From positions 1 through 7,245 of the forward strand of contig NZ_CALFSA010000035.1 of NCBI RefSeq assembly GCF_937919355.1: a stretch of 7,245 nt of DNA. Direction: 5' to 3'. Origin of the DNA: an uncultured Methanofollis sp. GTDB taxonomy: Archaea > Halobacteriota > Methanomicrobia > Methanomicrobiales > Methanofollaceae. The translations under genes and the position numbers were made by a program. The notes under the pieces were generated by a model that was not told where the DNA came from, ran no database searches, and saw only the letters and a list, made by a program, of their open reading frames with translations. Of this stretch, positions 5,216-7,245 are shown in pieces; position 1 is the stretch's first letter, and each line of letters begins with the position of its first letter.

Positions 5216-5256
5216 TCTTTCCGTCGTGCAGGGAGATATCAACTGAGACCGGGGCA

Positions 5257-5272
5257 GGGGTGACCTGACCCC
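5257..5272. terminator. Hairpin between convergent genes
   Basis: GGGGT (5257-5261) and ACCCC (5268-5272) form a perfect 5-bp stem around a 6-nt loop in the 70-bp gap between two converging genes. Flanking GGGG (5251-5254) could give an alternative pairing. It may mark the 3' ends of both transcripts, but no T-tract follows on either strand. Confidence 0.35.
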
Positions 5273-5285
5273 GTCTGTAAAACCT

Positions 5286-5504
5286 TCATACCACCGGCGT
5301 CTCACCAAAGAGTTTGAGGGACACCGGAGCGAACCTCTTCACCTCGTCATAGAAGTATCTGACATACTCGGGTTCTGAATCATCAATTGCGGCCTGTATC
5401 GTTCTTCTGAGCCATTCCGGGAATTCACCCTCGCCCTCCATTGTGTTCATGATGACGACGATCGCTTCATCAACATCTTTCCTGCTCTTCCACCTGTACG
5501 GCAT
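5286..5504 (-). CDS. Small acidic protein of unknown function
   Basis: This 72-aa protein starts MPYRWKSRKDVDEAIVVIMN and is predicted mostly helical, with an acidic middle (MEGEGEFPEW, 22-31; DDSEPEYVRYFYDEV, 41-55). It has no signal peptide or cysteine. Its reality is supported by a good ribosome site (GGAGG, 5516-5512, 7 nt before the ATG) and a well-placed TATA box. It could be a small regulatory or accessory protein; I recognise no family. It converges on the 397-aa gene. Confidence 0.7.
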   Translation of the reverse strand: MPYRWKSRKDVDEAIVVIMNTMEGEGEFPEWLRRTIQAAIDDSEPEYVRYFYDEVKRFAPVSLKLFGETPVV

Positions 5505-5540
5505 GACTCTCCCTCCCGTACCGCGCTATCTTCCCGCGCC

Positions 5541-5554
5541 CCTATTTATGCATT
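5541..5554 (-). promoter_or_regulatory. TATA box of the 72-aa gene
   Basis: The minus strand reads AATGCATAAATAGG. The CATAAATA core predicts a transcript start near 5521, giving a leader of about 18 nt that holds the ribosome site. Confidence 0.6.
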
Positions 5555-5708
5555 GCGTGGAACGGGAGTGTACGCCTCTCTCTCTGAGAGGGCCGGCGAC
5601 CATGGTAGAGAGGGGAAGGCGGGGACCCATCTCACCTGTACGGACGTTTTTTCCTGCTTCATGGGCGATACGCTCTCTCCCGTCGCACGGACTCAAAGAT
5701 TTTCCCTG

Positions 5709-5728
5709 GCAGAAATGCTCTGCATTTC
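5709..5728. repeat. Overlapping alternative hairpins
   Basis: GAAATGC (5712-5718) and GCATTTC (5722-5728) are a perfect 7-bp inverted repeat with a 3-nt loop. An overlapping pair, GCAGA (5709-5713) and TCTGC (5719-5723), forms a mutually exclusive 5-bp hairpin with a 5-nt loop. The structure lies about 105 bp upstream of the acyl-CoA synthetase start. It could be a protein-binding dyad or part of a small RNA; its role is unknown. Confidence 0.45.
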
Positions 5729-5790
5729 CAGTGTCATACCCATGAATGAGGGGCGGTGACATCTTGCTCCACTCCTTTCACCCCCCACAA

Positions 5791-5800
5791 GTTAAAAAAA
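5791..5800 (+). promoter_or_regulatory. Candidate promoter element of the acyl-CoA synthetase
   Basis: GTTAAAAAAA would place a transcript start near 5822, 12 nt before the ATG at 5834. A competing box, CCTATATGG (5816-5824), would start transcription near 5846 and give a leaderless mRNA from the in-frame ATG at 5849. Neither start has a Shine-Dalgarno sequence, so a short leader or none is likely. Confidence 0.4.
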
Positions 5801-5833
5801 CCGTGACGTGCCATACCTATATGGACAGATCCC

Positions 5834-7245
5834 ATGGCAGAGCATAACATGGAGAACTATGAAGAGACCTATGCGAATTTTAAAATTGACGTCCCGGAAT
5901 TCTTTAATTTCGGCTACGACGTCATTGATGCATGGGCCAAAAAAGACCGCAACCGCCTCGCCATGATCTGGGTTGACCAGAAAGGCAACGAGAGGAAGTT
6001 CACCTTCAAGGACATGATGAACCTCTCAAACCAGGCGGCGAATATCCTTCTCAAATACGGGATTAACAAGGGTGACCGCGTACTCATCCTCCTCCCCCGG
6101 ATCCCCGAATGGTGGATCTTTGTCATTGCTCTGATCAAACTCGGCGCTGTATACTGTCCATGCCCATCCCTCCTCACGCCGAAGGACCTCGAGTACCGGA
6201 TCAATGCCGGGAACTTCAAGATGGTCATCACCGACATGGAAAATTCCTGGAAGATCGAGGAGATCTGCAAGGAGTGTCCCTCTCTCCAGGTCCGCTTTCT
6301 GGTGGACGGCGAACTCGAAGGCTGGGCAAACTTCCCGTACGAACTGATGTACCCTGCTCCGGTCTCGCACCGGACGGTCTCGATGCCGGTGGCGAAGAAG
6401 ACGAGGGCCACCGACCCGATGCTCATCTACTTCACGTCGGGAACGACCGGGGAACCGAAGATGGTGCTACACAACAATGCCCATCCTCTCGGCCACATCG
6501 TCACCGCAAAGTTCTGGCACGACCTCACAGAGCGTGACCTGCACTTCACCATCTCCGATACCGGCTGGGCAAAGTGCGGGTGGGGCAAGATCTTCGGGCA
6601 ATGGATCTGCGGTGCCGCCATCTTCGTCTACGATATCCGCGGCAAGTTTGCGGCAACCGAGATCCTGCCTCTCATGGAAAAATATGAGGTCACCACCTTC
6701 TGCGCCCCGCCGACGATCTACAGGATGCTCATCCTTGCCGACCTCAAGAAGTACGACCTCCGCGAACTCCGTCACTGCACGAGTGCGGGCGAACCCCTCA
6801 ACCCCGAGGTGATCAGGATCTGGGAGGAAGGGACTGGCATCACCATCAGGGAGGGCTACGGCCAGACCGAGACGGTCTGCGCCATCGCCACCTTCCCCTG
6901 CATAAAGCCCAAACTCGGTTCGATGGGCAAACCCTCACCCGGGTGGCACGTGGAGATCCACGACGAGAACGGCAAACCCTGCGAGGCATATGAGGAAGGC
7001 CGGATCGCCATCTCCCTCAACCCGAGGCCACCCGGCCTGATCGTCGAGTACCTCGATAACCCGGAGGCGAACGCCGAGTCCTTCCAGAAAGGCTTCTACT
7101 ACACCGGCGACCGTGCCTACTTCGATGAGGACGGCTACTTCTGGTTTGTGGGCCGTGACGACGATGTTATCAAGAGTTCCGGCTACCGGATCGGCCCCTT
7201 CGAGGTTGAGTCGGCCCTCATGGAGCACCCTGCCGTCCAGGAGTG
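5834..7245 (+). CDS. AMP-forming acyl-CoA synthetase, medium-chain type, partial
   Basis: The first 470 codons of an ANL-superfamily enzyme are present; the frame is open to the window end. It activates a carboxylic acid with ATP to an acyl-AMP and then forms acyl-CoA. Core motifs are intact: the P-loop YFTSGTTGEPKMV (199-211), the aromatic motif REGYGQTET (339-347), YYTGDRA (422-428), and the hinge GRDDDVIKSSGYRIGPFEVE (440-459). The catalytic lysine of the C-terminal domain lies beyond the edge. Acetate-specific enzymes have WWQTE in the aromatic motif; GYGQTE, lacking the Trp that limits the acyl pocket, suggests a larger or branched acyl substrate, as in the Methanosarcina medium-chain acyl-CoA synthetase. 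Family members are about 550-570 aa, so roughly 85% is present. In a methanogen the role could be uptake of short branched acids for biosynthesis; that is inference. The start may instead be Met6 (5849). Confidence 0.93.
   Translation, partial: MAEHNMENYEETYANFKIDVPEFFNFGYDVIDAWAKKDRNRLAMIWVDQKGNERKFTFKDMMNLSNQAANILLKYGINKGDRVLILLPRIPEWWIFVIALIKLGAVYCPCPSLLTPKDLEYRINAGNFKMVITDMENSWKIEEICKECPSLQVRFLVDGELEGWANFPYELMYPAPVSHRTVSMPVAKKTRATDPMLIYFTSGTTGEPKMVLHNNAHPLGHIVTAKFWHDLTERDLHFTISDTGWAKCGWGKIFGQWICGAAIFVYDIRGKFAATEILPLMEKYEVTTFCAPPTIYRMLILADLKKYDLRELRHCTSAGEPLNPEVIRIWEEGTGITIREGYGQTETVCAIATFPCIKPKLGSMGKPSPGWHVEIHDENGKPCEAYEEGRIAISLNPRPPGLIVEYLDNPEANAESFQKGFYYTGDRAYFDEDGYFWFVGRDDDVIKSSGYRIGPFEVESALMEHPAVQE

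Larger units (their letters stand above)
5505..5833. other. Gene-poor intergenic region, 329 bp
   Basis: This gap lies between two divergent genes. It holds the 72-aa gene's promoter at its left end and AT-rich promoter-like sequence before the acyl-CoA synthetase at its right end. Between them are a CCTCTC/GAGAGG hairpin (5575-5580 with 5586-5591), a T6 run on the plus strand (5649-5654), and a perfect inverted repeat at 5712-5728. Open frames of up to about 100 codons cross it on both strands, but they have poor composition, no family likeness and no supporting ribosome site. A small RNA is possible but not shown. Confidence 0.5.

Noticed and set aside
5649..5654. T6 run on the plus strand as a terminator
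   Set aside because: No plus-strand gene ends upstream of it within reach; the preceding gene on this strand ends at 5215.
5526..5762. 78-aa frame on the minus strand in the intergenic gap
   Set aside because: No ribosome site or family likeness, and it covers the 72-aa gene's promoter and the hairpins.

Overview
The window looks like chromosomal DNA from a GC-rich methanogenic archaeon, most likely of the order Methanomicrobiales (Methanofollis or Methanoculleus type). This rests on four signs: TATA boxes about 25 bp before inferred transcript starts, a TrmG10/Trm11-type tRNA methyltransferase, an archaeosine-synthase-type DUF5591 protein, and an acyl-CoA synthetase resembling the Methanosarcina medium-chain enzyme. 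The genus is an inference from memory of these families and was not tested by search.

Left part, minus strand. The window opens with the first 23 codons of an exported protein (1-69), then a 250-bp gap. A fluoride-resistance operon follows: crcB/fluC (670-1053) overlaps a DUF190 gene (320-673) by an ATGA junction. The crcB leader is the richest non-coding element here. A TATA box at 1281-1290 places the transcript start near 1261. A fluoride riboswitch aptamer (1211-1261) with all expected helices begins there. About 158 nt of hairpin-rich leader follows, ending in a stem that encloses the crcB Shine-Dalgarno sequence and touches its AUG. A lipoprotein gene of unknown function (1396-2082) and a stand-alone DUF5591 gene (2267-2863) lie further upstream on the same strand. 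Each appears to have its own promoter, and a 15-nt T-rich terminator separates them.

Middle. The DUF5591 gene is divergent from a THUMP-type tRNA guanine-N2 methyltransferase gene (2997-3974, +). The two point to modification of neighbouring positions in the tRNA core (G15 archaeosine and G10). Next is an unrecognised 397-aa protein (4022-5215, +) whose first half resembles a PD-(D/E)XK nuclease fold with the usual lysine missing. It converges on a small acidic 72-aa protein gene (5286-5504, -).

Right part. A 329-bp gene-poor gap (5505-5833) contains hairpins and promoter-like sequence. It precedes an AMP-forming acyl-CoA synthetase gene (5834 to the window edge, +), cut before its C-terminal domain.

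The strongest candidate for something new is how the archaeal fluoride riboswitch leader works. The aptamer class is known, but this leader carries a possible anti-aptamer strand and a ribosome-site hairpin, suggesting translational control. No CRISPR array, tRNA, rRNA or insertion sequence was seen.
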